DNA of 64,000 bases from an alpha proteobacterium L41A. Lineage in GTDB: Bacteria > Pseudomonadota > Alphaproteobacteria > Caulobacterales > Caulobacteraceae. The notes under the pieces were generated by a model. That model saw only the letters and a list, made by a program, of their open reading frames with translations. It had not been told where the DNA came from and did no database searches. The position numbers and the translations under genes are program-made. The stretch spans positions 31,127 to 95,126 of the forward strand of contig AMYY01000011.1 in the NCBI GenBank assembly GCA_000335735.1, written 5' to 3'. Positions 1 through 7,448 of this stretch are shown piece after piece. Numbering within the stretch: position 1 is the first letter of the stretch; the number at the start of each line of letters is the position of its first letter.

Positions 1-1119
1 GAGCGGGTTCCGCACGGCACCCTGGCCGAGGCCTTGCAGGAACTGGATTCCGACGACGCCGCCGCCGTCGTCGAGGACCTGGAGGACGACCAGCGCGAAC
101 GCGTTCTGGCCGCCATGCCCGAGGTCGATCGCGCCGCCATCGAAAGCAGCCTGGGCTACGAGGAAGAGTCCGCCGGCCGCCTGATGCAGCGCGAGGTGAT
201 GGCCGCGCCCCAGTTCTGGAGCGTGGGCGACACCATCGACCACATCCGCAAACAGGGCGACGACCTGCCCGAGCTGTTCTTCGACATCTATGTGGTCGAT
301 CCGCTGAACCGCCCGGTCGGCGGTGTGCCGATCAGCGGCCTGTTGCGCGCCGCCCGCACAATCGCCCTGACCGATCTGATGGAGCCGATCAACGAGATCG
401 CCGTCGACCAGGACCAGGAAGAAGTCGCCTACATCTTCGAGAAATACCACCTGATCTCGGCGCCCGTCGTGGACGCGGCCGGTCGGCTGGTCGGCCAGAT
501 CACCGTCGATGACATCGTCAACATCATTCAGGAAGAGAACCGCGAGGACATCCTGCGTCTGGCCGGTGTCGCCGACGAGGACCGCGGTTCGTCCGTGCCC
601 GAGATCGTGCGCGGTCGCGTGCCCTGGCTGGCGATCAATCTGGCGACGGCGGCGCTGGGCGCCAGCGTCATCGGCCTGTTCGAAGCCACCATCCAGCAGA
701 TCGTCGCTCTCGCCGTCCTGATGCCGATCGTCTCGGCCATCGGCGGCAACGCCGGCACCCAGGCCCTGACCGTGACCGTGCGCGCCTTGGCGACGCGCGA
801 GTTGAACAGTTCGAACGCCCCGCGCACCTTCTGGCGCGAGATGATGGTCGGTCTGGCCAACGGCCTGATCCTGGCGCCCCTGATCGGCATCGCGGCCGGC
901 TTCTGGTTCCGGGATGAGGACTGGAAGATCGGCCTGGTGATCGGCGCGGCCATGATCCTGAACCTGCTGGTCGCGGCATCAATCGGGGTCCTGACGCCCC
1001 TGACCCTGTCGAAGCTCAAGTTCGATCCGGCCGTGTCGTCGGCCGTGTTCGTTACGGCGACCACCGACTTCTTCGGCTTCCTCATCTTCCTTGGTCTGGC
1101 CACACTGGTGCTGCTCTAG
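1..1119 (+). CDS. mgtE: Magnesium transporter MgtE, 5'-truncated by the window edge
   Basis: Inner-membrane Mg2+ channel of the MgtE family. The reading frame is open from base 1, so the start lies outside the window; a TTG at 34 is internal. The visible part begins in the cytosolic N domain (helical repeats such as LQELDSDDAAAVVEDL), continues with two CBS motifs (about residues 55-170 of the visible part, including ISAPVVDAAGRLVGQITVDD), and ends with the hydrophobic pore domain, including the family-typical stretch PIVSAIGGNAGTQALTV. The C-terminus is complete. In the family, the N and CBS domains sense cytosolic Mg2+ and gate the pore. No neighbour shares its function. Confidence 0.95.
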   Translation, partial: ERVPHGTLAEALQELDSDDAAAVVEDLEDDQRERVLAAMPEVDRAAIESSLGYEEESAGRLMQREVMAAPQFWSVGDTIDHIRKQGDDLPELFFDIYVVDPLNRPVGGVPISGLLRAARTIALTDLMEPINEIAVDQDQEEVAYIFEKYHLISAPVVDAAGRLVGQITVDDIVNIIQEENREDILRLAGVADEDRGSSVPEIVRGRVPWLAINLATAALGASVIGLFEATIQQIVALAVLMPIVSAIGGNAGTQALTVTVRALATRELNSSNAPRTFWREMMVGLANGLILAPLIGIAAGFWFRDEDWKIGLVIGAAMILNLLVAASIGVLTPLTLSKLKFDPAVSSAVFVTATTDFFGFLIFLGLATLVLL

Positions 1120-1197
1120 ACACGACGCGGAAGATGCGGCGCGGCCCTTGCTGGGAGCGGTCCGAGCGCCGCGCGCCTGTTTCCAATTGGGTCAACT

Positions 1198-2352
1198 GTG
1201 TCTGACGTCCTCCCCAAACCCAGCAAGGTGTCCCGCGAGGGCGTCCTGCTGATCAAGAGTTTCGAAGGCTTCCGGCCTCGGGCCATGCAGCGCAGCGACG
1301 GTCGCTGGGTCATCGGCTATGGCCACACCCAGTCGGCTCGCGAGGGCGCGAGGGTTTCCGAGGCCGAGGCCGAACTGCTGATGCAGTACGACCTGATCCC
1401 AGTCGTGAAGGCCGTGACCGATCATGTCCGCGTTCCCCTCAACCAGCATCAGTTCGACGCCCTGGCCAGTTTCGCCTTTTCCATCGGCGCGGACAGGTTC
1501 GCCGCCTCCGACGTGGTCGAACAGTTGAATGCAGGGTCTGCCCGGCAGGCGTCCGCGTCTTTGAGCGCCTGGGCCGATGAAGCCGCAGCCGAGACCCCGA
1601 CCCGCCGTCGCTCGGCCGAACACGCGCTGTTCAATGCCGCGCCCGGCGCGCCGGTCACCTTGGCGGATCTTTTGGCCGCGCCCCTGCCGTCTCCTTTCGA
1701 GACGGATGAACCGACACTCCCCGCCGTCGACGGCGCCCTGGATGAAGCCGTCGCCCCCTTCCCGGCCCAGGACGGCATGGTGCTGGCTCAAGGCATCTCT
1801 GCGACCACCGCACCTCAGCCGCACAACACCTATGCCGCGACGGCTGTCGGCCCGGTCCCGGACGCCGTGCCGCTGACTGGGAAGTCAGAGACCGTCTCCG
1901 TCGCTGCGCCGATCATCGCCGCCAACGACATCCACGCCCCGGTTGAGACCCAGCAGCCGGAGACGCCGTCGGGCTTCGCGGGTGCGCAGAAGACCAGCGT
2001 GGTGCTGACCGCGCCGGGACTGGCAGAAGCCACGCTCGCCGACAGCGCCGCAGAACCGGCCATCGAGGCTGACGCGGCATCCAGCGAAGACGTGGTGAGC
2101 ACGCGTGAGGTCGTGGCCCGCGCTCGGGCCAAACGGCGCTCGGGCCTGGGGGAAACCCTGACCTTCGTCATCATGGGCGGCCTGGGTGCCCTGTGCCTCG
2201 GCGTCGCCATGGCCGCCTTTCGCCGCGCGTCGCTATCGAACAGCAGCGACACCGCCACGGTCGCCTGGGTCCTGATCCTGGTCGCCGCCGCCTGCCTCGG
2301 CGTATCAGGCTACAACTGCTATCGGCGCTGGGGACGGGCTGACCGCGTCTGA
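1198..2352 (+). CDS. spmX: SpmX-like polar muramidase-domain membrane protein
   Basis: 384 residues with a GTG start. Residues about 10-150 form a GH24 (T4/lambdoid lysozyme-type) domain with the catalytic-type Glu in KSFEGFR, followed by DGRWVIGYGHT and the PLNQHQFDALASFAF segment. Residues about 150-300 are an Ala/Pro-rich, acidic, probably disordered linker. Two hydrophobic segments close the protein (about 320-340 and 355-375). This order (GH24, acidic linker, two C-terminal membrane helices) is that of Caulobacter SpmX, which marks the stalked pole and recruits the kinase DivJ. The N-domain wording (DGRW.IGYGHT..AREGA.VSE, then RRRSAEHALF) also resembles SpmX. No holin or phage gene lies nearby, so a phage endolysin is unlikely. 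The specific localisation role is inferred from the family. Confidence 0.85.
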   Translation: MSDVLPKPSKVSREGVLLIKSFEGFRPRAMQRSDGRWVIGYGHTQSAREGARVSEAEAELLMQYDLIPVVKAVTDHVRVPLNQHQFDALASFAFSIGADRFAASDVVEQLNAGSARQASASLSAWADEAAAETPTRRRSAEHALFNAAPGAPVTLADLLAAPLPSPFETDEPTLPAVDGALDEAVAPFPAQDGMVLAQGISATTAPQPHNTYAATAVGPVPDAVPLTGKSETVSVAAPIIAANDIHAPVETQQPETPSGFAGAQKTSVVLTAPGLAEATLADSAAEPAIEADAASSEDVVSTREVVARARAKRRSGLGETLTFVIMGGLGALCLGVAMAAFRRASLSNSSDTATVAWVLILVAAACLGVSGYNCYRRWGRADRV

Positions 2353-2395
2353 CAGCGCTTGGCGAAAGGCCGTGCGCGATGCTACGCCCTAGCGC

Positions 2396-3565
2396 ATGAG
2401 CATTCCCTTCGCGCCCCAATCCATGGAATTCGGCCTTGGCGACAACGCCGACGCCATCCGCGACACCACCGCCCGTTGGGCCTCCGATCGTCTGGCCCCG
2501 CTGGCCGCCGAGATCGACGAAAAGAACGCGTTCAAACGCGAACTCTGGCCCGAGATGGGCGAGCTGGGCCTGCACGGAATCACCGTCGAGGAAGAGTTCG
2601 GCGGCCTTGGCCTGGGCTATCTCGAACATGTCGTCGCGATGGAGGAAGTGTCGCGCGCCTCGGCCTCGATCGGCCTGAGCTACGGCGCCCACTCCAACCT
2701 GTGCGTCAATCAGATTCGGCGCTGGGGCACGGCCGAACAGAAGCAGAAATATCTGCCCAAGCTGATCAGCGGTGAACACGTCGGTTCGCTGGCCATGTCC
2801 GAGGCCGGATCAGGTTCCGACGTCATGTCGATGCGCACCCGCGCCGAAAAGAAGGGCGATCGCTACGTCCTGAACGGCACCAAGTTCTGGATCACCAACG
2901 CCCCCCACGCTGACACCCTCGTCGTCTACGCCAAGACCGATCCGGATGCGGGATCAAAGGGTTGCACCGCCTTCCTGATCGAAAAGGGCATGAAGGGTTT
3001 CAGCGTCTCCAAGAAGCTGGACAAGATGGGCATGCGCGGCTCGGACACCGCCGAACTGGTGTTCGAGGACTGCGAAGTGCCGGAAGAGAACATCATGGGT
3101 CCGCTGGGCGGCGGCGCCGGCGTGCTGATGAGCGGCCTGGACTATGAGCGCGCCGTTCTGGCCGCCGGTCCGCTCGGCATCATGCAAGCCGCACTCGACG
3201 TGGTCCTGCCCTACGTCCGCGACCGCAAGCAGTTCGGAAAGCCGATCGGCTCGTTCCAGCTGATGCAGGGCAAGATCGCCGACATGTATGTCGCCCTGAA
3301 CAGCGCCCGCGCCTATGTCTATTCGGTCGCCCGTGCCTGCGACGCCGGCCTGACAACGCGCTACGATGCGGCGGGCGCGATCCTGCTGGCGTCCGAGAAT
3401 GCGGTGAAGGTCACGATGGAGGCCGTTCAGGCCCTGGGCGGCGCCGGCTACACCAAGGAATGGCCGGTGGAACGCCTGGTCCGCGACGCCAAACTCTATG
3501 ATATCGGCGCCGGCACCAACGAGATCCGCCGCTTCCTGATCGGACGGGAACTGCTGGGCGGCTGA
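2396..3565 (+). CDS. ivd: Isovaleryl-CoA dehydrogenase
   Basis: 389 residues, full length for the acyl-CoA dehydrogenase family. It would oxidise isovaleryl-CoA to 3-methylcrotonyl-CoA in leucine breakdown, passing electrons to ETF through FAD. Visible signatures are [29 protein letters not shown], the base-bearing [15 protein letters not shown] segment whose Glu matches the unusual catalytic Glu position of isovaleryl-CoA dehydrogenases, and the C-terminal [34 protein letters not shown]. The ATG at 2396 fits the usual family N-terminus. The remaining leucine-degradation genes are not in this window. A short- or branched-chain paralogue is the alternative, but the LDYER pattern favours ivd. 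Confidence 0.9.
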   Translation: MSIPFAPQSMEFGLGDNADAIRDTTARWASDRLAPLAAEIDEKNAFKRELWPEMGELGLHGITVEEEFGGLGLGYLEHVVAMEEVSRASASIGLSYGAHSNLCVNQIRRWGTAEQKQKYLPKLISGEHVGSLAMSEAGSGSDVMSMRTRAEKKGDRYVLNGTKFWITNAPHADTLVVYAKTDPDAGSKGCTAFLIEKGMKGFSVSKKLDKMGMRGSDTAELVFEDCEVPEENIMGPLGGGAGVLMSGLDYERAVLAAGPLGIMQAALDVVLPYVRDRKQFGKPIGSFQLMQGKIADMYVALNSARAYVYSVARACDAGLTTRYDAAGAILLASENAVKVTMEAVQALGGAGYTKEWPVERLVRDAKLYDIGAGTNEIRRFLIGRELLGG

Positions 3566-3595
3566 CGGCTTGTCTCCGCACAAGGGAGACAGACC

Positions 3596-3781
3596 ATGCC
3601 CGCCAAATCCGCCGCTCAGCAAAAGGCCGCCGGCGCCGCCCTGTCGGCCAAGCGTGGGGACACCCCGAAGTCGAAGCTGAAGGGCGCATCCAGGTCCATG
3701 GTCGAGTCCATGACGGAAAAGCAGCTGGCAGAGCTTGCCGAAACCAAGCGCAAGGGCAAACCCGAGCACGTGAAGGACTGA
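3596..3781 (+). CDS. DUF3008 family small basic protein
   Basis: 61 residues starting MPAKSAAQQKAAGAALSAKRG. The pattern of an AAQQKAAG.AL..KRG start, a KLKGASRSMVESMTEKQL core and a Lys-rich tail is that of DUF3008, a short uncharacterised family widespread in proteobacteria. A good Shine-Dalgarno (AAGGGAG) sits 8 nt before the ATG. It lies 30 bp after ivd on the same strand and could be read through from it. The function is unknown; the family is very basic and probably unstructured on its own. Confidence 0.8.
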   Translation: MPAKSAAQQKAAGAALSAKRGDTPKSKLKGASRSMVESMTEKQLAELAETKRKGKPEHVKD

Positions 3782-3847
3782 GACACAGTCGATTTATCTG
3801 AGGACCTGTCCGTTCTGTAAGTGGCGATCCGCGCGCCGACCGCCTAG

Positions 3848-4645
3848 ATGGGCGCAATCTCCAGCCGAGCGCCCCGCCTGATGCCCGCCCAACCGCCCCC
3901 CAACGACGACCTGCGGCGGTTCTCCGACGTCCTTGAAGACCTCGGGCACGCCCCAGAACCCAAGCTGACCATGGCCGAACTGGTCGCTTCGTTCGGCGAG
4001 CGCGGATTCGGGGCCATGATCCTGATCCTGTCGCTGCTGGCGCTTTTGCCCTGGCCGCCCGGCGGCAAGGCGGTCTTCGCCGTACCGATCATCCTGATGT
4101 CTCTGGAACTGGCCTTCCAGAGGCAGAGCGTGTGGTTGCCGCGCTGGATGTTGAAGGCTTCGGTGTCCCGCGCCGCCTACACGTCCTTGATCGCCACGCC
4201 GTTCGCAGCCCCCGCCTGGCTACGCCGCTGGGTGCTGTCGGCAAAGGTGCGGATCGCCGGGCGCTGCTACATCTTTTCCGACGGCGTGAGGCGCGCCGTT
4301 CGCAGACGGCCGAATGGGCTGAGCGTCCTGAAGATGGTCCGCGCCATCGAACGCTTGACCCGCCCGCGCCTGCCGCTGCTGACCGGCGATGTCGCCGACA
4401 CCTTCACCGGCTTGGTCTGCGTCGTGTTGGCCCTGATCATGGCCTTGCCCATTCCGTTCGGGGACGCTTTGCCCGGCATCGCCCTGGTTCTGTTCGCCCT
4501 GGGCATGATGCAGCGCGACGGCGTCGCCATCCTGCTCGGCGTCGTCGCGACGGCAGCCAGCGCCCTCTATCTGTTCCTGATCTGGGCGACGGTGGTCGAG
4601 GTCGCCCAGCACGTGACCGGCTGGTTCGCCAAGCTGCTGCACTGA
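3848..4645 (+). CDS. ExoD-like exopolysaccharide synthesis membrane protein
   Basis: 265 residues with the ExoD-family layout: a cytosolic N-terminus containing LTMAELVASFGERGFGAMILILSLLALLPWPPGG, then several hydrophobic segments (about 60-95, 115-130, 185-215, 220-255). ExoD-family proteins are inner-membrane proteins linked to exopolysaccharide synthesis in rhizobia; the biochemical role is unknown. The ATG at 3848 follows a weak ribosome site, and ATG 3881 (MPAQPPP) is a possible alternative. It converges on the terminator at 4656-4685. Confidence 0.75.
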   Translation: MGAISSRAPRLMPAQPPPNDDLRRFSDVLEDLGHAPEPKLTMAELVASFGERGFGAMILILSLLALLPWPPGGKAVFAVPIILMSLELAFQRQSVWLPRWMLKASVSRAAYTSLIATPFAAPAWLRRWVLSAKVRIAGRCYIFSDGVRRAVRRRPNGLSVLKMVRAIERLTRPRLPLLTGDVADTFTGLVCVVLALIMALPIPFGDALPGIALVLFALGMMQRDGVAILLGVVATAASALYLFLIWATVVEVAQHVTGWFAKLLH

Positions 4646-4655
4646 CGGCGACAAA

Positions 4656-4685
4656 AAGGGCCGCCGGGTTTCCCCGACGGCCCTT
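4656..4685 (-). terminator. Strong hairpin terminator, better oriented for the minus strand
   Basis: A 13-bp stem with one mismatch: arm 4656-4668 (AAGGGCCGCCGGG) pairs with 4673-4685. Read on the minus strand the loop is GAAA and the stem runs into five T, so it should end the small minus-strand unit upstream of it. On the plus strand it could also stop ExoD transcripts, but it is followed there by TTCATTG only. Confidence 0.75.
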
Positions 4686-4731
4686 CATTGCCTGACCGCG
4701 CACGGTCCGGCCGCAACTCAGTCTGAAAGGC

Positions 4732-4797
4732 TCAGACCAGACCCTCTCCGAGGGCCAGGGTCGCGGTCGCCGCTCGCGATTGATGACAATGAGACAC
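4732..4797 (-). CDS. 21-residue small ORF with an extended Shine-Dalgarno
   Basis: GTG start at 4797, stop TGA at 4732-4734. The product begins MSHCHQ and ends ALGEGLV; no family is recognised. The Shine-Dalgarno is exceptional: 4797-4813 on the plus strand reads CTGGATCACCTCCTTTC, the 3' end of 16S rRNA, so the minus-strand RNA is complementary to the anti-SD region over 17 nt, with AGGAGG 7 nt before the GTG. A hairpin (4721-4737, arms GTCTGA/TCAGAC) overlaps the stop codon, a second (4694-4707, GACCG/CGGTC) follows, then the terminator at 4656-4685. It may be a leader-type peptide, a dual-function small RNA or a ribosome-binding RNA. Translation is likely but not proven. Confidence 0.5.
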   Translation of the reverse strand: MSHCHQSRAATATLALGEGLV

Positions 4798-4801
4798 TGG
4801 A

Positions 4802-4834
4802 TCACCTCCTTTCGACTGTTGAACAGGGAGGTGA
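4802..4834 (-). promoter_or_regulatory. Inverted repeat that can mask the Shine-Dalgarno of the small ORF
   Basis: TCACCTCC at 4802-4809 and GGAGGTGA at 4827-4834 (plus-strand reading) are perfectly complementary over 8 bp with a 17-nt loop. On the minus-strand RNA the promoter-proximal arm would pair with the SD core. If the promoter at 4835-4864 is used, +1 falls near 4828 and most of that arm is not transcribed. The masking hairpin would then form only in longer RNAs, for example read-through from flaF. Confidence 0.5.
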
Positions 4835-4864
4835 ATCATAAGACCGCTCAACGGCTTGCGCCAA
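4835..4864 (-). promoter_or_regulatory. Predicted sigma70-type promoter for the small transcription unit
   Basis: On the minus strand, TTGGCG (4864-4859), an 18-nt spacer and TATGAT (4840-4835) resemble housekeeping -35 and -10 elements. The predicted +1 is near 4828, about 31 nt before the GTG of the small ORF. It lies between flaF and the mini-gene, which suggests independent transcription. Confidence 0.45.
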
Positions 4865-4896
4865 TGGGGTTCGCGCTTTCGTGAACGCGTGCCGAT

Positions 4897-5262
4897 CTAC
4901 TGCGTCGGCGACGCCCCGCCGGACAGGCCCTGCATGATCATGCGGTTGATGTCGATCAGGTCCTGGAAGCTCTCCTCGCCTCGCATGATCGCCGAGGAAT
5001 GGCGATTGACGAACAGGCTCAGCGAAATGATCTGCGCCCGCATCGGAGCGCCCAAGGCGTTGCCCGGATCGCTGCACTCGCCGGCCAGCGTCGACCAGAG
5101 GCGCCGGTTCCAGTCCAGCGCATCGATCCTTGTAGCGATGTCGGATTCGTCGACGGTCGAAGCGTGAACCAGAGCGCGCGTGACCTGACCGAACAGACGG
5201 TACTCCAGGTCGCGCGGGCTCTCAGCCCTCGCTGTCGCTGCTGTGTAGGCCTGAAGCGACAT
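4897..5262 (-). CDS. flaF: Flagellin biosynthesis regulator FlaF
   Basis: 121 residues, start [24 protein letters not shown], the typical FlaF opening (MSL.AY......A.SPR..E...F..VT..L). Other conserved parts are [15 protein letters not shown] and [22 protein letters not shown]. In Caulobacter, FlaF is needed for flagellin synthesis and works against FlbT at the post-transcriptional level. Its start lies inside the end of flbT (41-bp overlap), so the two are translationally coupled. No flagellin gene is in the window. Confidence 0.92.
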   Translation of the reverse strand: MSLQAYTAATARAESPRDLEYRLFGQVTRALVHASTVDESDIATRIDALDWNRRLWSTLAGECSDPGNALGAPMRAQIISLSLFVNRHSSAIMRGEESFQDLIDINRMIMQGLSGGASPTQ

Positions 5263-5644
5263 TCAGCACTCTCTCTTCATACTCGACAATCTTACGCGCC
5301 GACATCAGGGCCTTGTAGTATTCGCGCGCCAGCACATGACGCGAGGCCGCGACACATTCGGCCAGAATCTCGGGATTCTGCGTGGCGCCCATGAATTCCG
5401 TGATCCGCAGAGCCAGTTCGTCGAAGAACTTCGACGCCGAACTCTCGTCCAGATACATCATCATGATCGGGAAATAGATGCGACGTGCGGGCGTGGTGAC
5501 GTCCTCGGCCTGCATGATGTCCTTCTCGCGCAGGACGCTGGCGCGGTTTTGAAGGATCAGTACGCCGCGACGATCGCCATTCTGGACCACGGCGCCATTC
5601 AGAACGAACTTCTCGCCGGGTTTCAGCGACAGCTTCAAGGCCAT
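5222..5644 (-). CDS. flbT: Flagellar biosynthesis repressor FlbT
   Basis: 140 residues. [27 protein letters not shown] is the diagnostic FlbT N-terminus, followed by [12 protein letters not shown] and [15 protein letters not shown]. In Caulobacter, FlbT binds the 5' untranslated region of flagellin mRNA and promotes its decay until the hook is finished. It is the first gene of the flbT-flaF pair. The upstream divergent region (5645-5800) carries a TTAACC half-site (near 5722) but no full TTAA-N7-TTAA box. Confidence 0.95.
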   Translation of the reverse strand: MALKLSLKPGEKFVLNGAVVQNGDRRGVLILQNRASVLREKDIMQAEDVTTPARRIYFPIMMMYLDESSASKFFDELALRITEFMGATQNPEILAECVAASRHVLAREYYKALMSARKIVEYEERVLNVASGLHSSDSEG

Positions 5645-5800
5645 TGAGGACCGTACTCCAGTCGTGGTCGAGCCGGTCGCGCACGACAGCTCTGAGTGAA
5701 TCAGACTCTACCCCGGCATCAGTTAACCATCCCTTGTGAGAACGATCCGCTGGAACGCGTATCGTCGCCGCTGCGTTGGCTTGTCGAAGAGGAGACGACC

Positions 5801-6244
5801 ATGCCGGACAACGACTATCAGGGCGATCAGGAACAGTCTGAGACATTCGACGAAACCCATCTGGACGACGAGGGCGACGGCGAATTTCTGCTGGATGAAG
5901 CCGACCAGGTGCTGGACGTGACCCAGGCCGATGGCGACGCCGACGAAGAGGATTTCGACGAAGACGCCGAGATCGATCTCGATGACCAGTTGGCCCTCGA
6001 CGGCATCGAACGCGAAGCCGACGCTCTGCTGGGCGTCGATGGCGAAAACCGCGATCAGATCGACGCCGAAGGCGGGCCTGCGTCAGCGCCGGATGAAGTC
6101 GAGCTCGTCTACTCGGGCCTGATGGAAAACGAACGCGGCGCACAGGCCAGCGCCGCCCATTGGGAGGCCAAACGGCTCTCCGATGACGACATCACCGACC
6201 TGGGATACGGCCCGGACGGCGATCAAGACGCTCCGGCGCAATAA
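5801..6244 (+). CDS. Highly acidic small conserved protein
   Basis: 147 residues from the ATG at 5801, chosen because GAGGAG lies 6-8 nt upstream; an in-frame start at 5696 would add 35 residues without a ribosome site. The protein is extremely rich in Asp and Glu (for example ADEEDFDEDAEIDLDDQLA), with a more ordered C-terminus containing AQASAAHWEAKRLSDDDITDLGYG. I recognise no domain. Twelve bases separate its stop from the next small gene, so the two probably form an operon that ends at the hairpin at 6480-6510. Confidence 0.7.
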   Translation: MPDNDYQGDQEQSETFDETHLDDEGDGEFLLDEADQVLDVTQADGDADEEDFDEDAEIDLDDQLALDGIEREADALLGVDGENRDQIDAEGGPASAPDEVELVYSGLMENERGAQASAAHWEAKRLSDDDITDLGYGPDGDQDAPAQ

Positions 6245-6256
6245 GGAGAGAATGAC

Positions 6257-6451
6257 ATGACCGACGACAAAGCCCGTCACGACGCGTCGCCCGACGCCCC
6301 GCACGCCAAGCGCACGACCTCGCAGGACGGCGTGCCGGACCAGCTCGACAAGATCGACAAGTCGGATAGCCGCCAGGAGGCGCTGGTCGATGAAGGCCTG
6401 GAAGAGACCTTCCCCGCCAGCGATCCGGTCTCGGCGAAGCGCATCACCTGA
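6257..6451 (+). CDS. Small protein with the LEETFPASDPVS motif
   Basis: 64 residues, hydrophilic throughout. The C-terminal motif DEGLEETFPASDPVSAKRIT recurs at the end of many short uncharacterised proteobacterial proteins (the pattern DEALDESFPASDPPS). The Shine-Dalgarno AAGGAGAG lies 7 nt before the ATG. It follows the acidic gene by 12 bp. The function is unknown. Confidence 0.7.
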   Translation: MTDDKARHDASPDAPHAKRTTSQDGVPDQLDKIDKSDSRQEALVDEGLEETFPASDPVSAKRIT

Positions 6452-6479
6452 TCGCTGTTCACGACGCAAGTGATCCGCT

Positions 6480-6514
6480 AACCCACTTCGTGGAAACACG
6501 GAGTGGGTTTTTCT
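6480..6514 (+). terminator. Intrinsic terminator overlapping the ribosome site of the next gene
   Basis: AACCCACTTCGTG (6480-6492) pairs with CACGGAGTGGGTT (6497-6509) through a GAAA tetraloop with one G-U type mismatch, followed by a T-rich run. It should end the two-gene unit 5801-6451. The only Shine-Dalgarno-like GGAG for the following MoxR gene (6500-6503) is inside its right arm, and the ATG at 6515 follows the T tract directly. Confidence 0.8.
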
Positions 6515-7375
6515 ATGAGCCGTTTCGAAGGCACGGACCGTTATATCGCGACGAGCGACCTCAAGGTCGCGGTGAACGCCGCGGTCGCACTGGAGCGTCC
6601 CCTGCTGATCAAGGGCGAGCCCGGCACAGGCAAGACGGTCCTGGCCTATGAGATCGCCAAGGCTTTCGACGCGCCGCTGATCACCTGGCACGTCAAATCC
6701 ACGACCAAGGCCCACAACGGCTTGTATGAGTATGACGCCGTCAGCCGGCTGCGCGACAGCCAGTTGGGCGAGGAACGCGTCCATGACGTCCGCAACTATC
6801 TGAAAAAAGGCAAGCTGTGGGAGGCTTTCACCGCCCCTGCTCGCCCCGTCCTGCTGATCGACGAGATCGACAAGGCGGACATCGAGTTCCCCAACGACCT
6901 GCTGCAGGAACTCGATCGGATGGAGTTCTACGTCCAGGAAACAGACGAGACGATCCGCGCCGAAGTGCGCCCCATCGTCATCATCACCTCCAACAATGAA
7001 AAAGAGCTGCCCGACGCCTTCCTGCGCCGCTGTTTCTTCCACTTCATTCGCTTCCCCGACGCCGAGACACTGTCGGCCATCGTCGATGTCCACTTCCCCG
7101 GCATCAAGCCGCGCCTGGTTTCCGAGGCGCTGAAGACCTTCTACGAAATCCGCGACACGCCGGGCCTGAAGAAGAAGCCGTCCACCTCGGAGCTTCTGGA
7201 TTGGCTGAAGCTGCTGCTGGTCGAGGATATCGATGCCGAGACCCTGCGTGAGAAGACACCGAACAAGCTGATCCCGCCGCTGCACGGCGCGCTGCTGAAG
7301 AACGAGCAGGACGTGCATCTGTTCGAACGTCTGGCGTTCCTGAATCGACGCGAAGGCTCGCGCCCCGGCGGCTGA
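6515..7375 (+). CDS. MoxR-type AAA+ ATPase
   Basis: 286 residues. The start at ATG 6515 (MSRFEGTDRYIAT) matches the usual family N-terminus; a GTG at 6503 lies in the terminator stem and is rejected. Walker A is GEPGTGKT at 34-41, Walker B is VLLIDEIDKAD, and the sensor region reads PIVIITSNNEKELPDAFLRRC. This subgroup normally pairs with a CoxE-like VWA protein and acts as a metal-insertion or assembly chaperone, but no VWA gene is adjacent here. It is distinct from the MoxR gene at 28079-29095. The ribosome site is embedded in the upstream terminator. Confidence 0.9.
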   Translation: MSRFEGTDRYIATSDLKVAVNAAVALERPLLIKGEPGTGKTVLAYEIAKAFDAPLITWHVKSTTKAHNGLYEYDAVSRLRDSQLGEERVHDVRNYLKKGKLWEAFTAPARPVLLIDEIDKADIEFPNDLLQELDRMEFYVQETDETIRAEVRPIVIITSNNEKELPDAFLRRCFFHFIRFPDAETLSAIVDVHFPGIKPRLVSEALKTFYEIRDTPGLKKKPSTSELLDWLKLLLVEDIDAETLREKTPNKLIPPLHGALLKNEQDVHLFERLAFLNRREGSRPGG

Positions 7376-7448
7376 CCCGGTGATTACCGCGATTTCACTG
7401 GATCACGCGGCCGCAGCGGGCAGAATGGAGGCCAAGAGAGGTTCGACT

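Noticed and set aside
1198..2352. Phage endolysin and a possible prophage remnant
   Set aside because: No other phage gene is near, and the long linker with two C-terminal membrane helices is the SpmX architecture.
4437..4805. Alternative minus-strand reading through the mini-gene starting at a GTG inside the Shine-Dalgarno
   Set aside because: Its start would lie within the ribosome-binding sequence itself and it runs through the terminator hairpin into the ExoD gene.
4797..4813. Fragment of a 16S rRNA gene on the plus strand
   Set aside because: Only 17 nt match the rRNA 3' end; flanking sequence does not. It is better explained as an extended Shine-Dalgarno region on the opposite strand.
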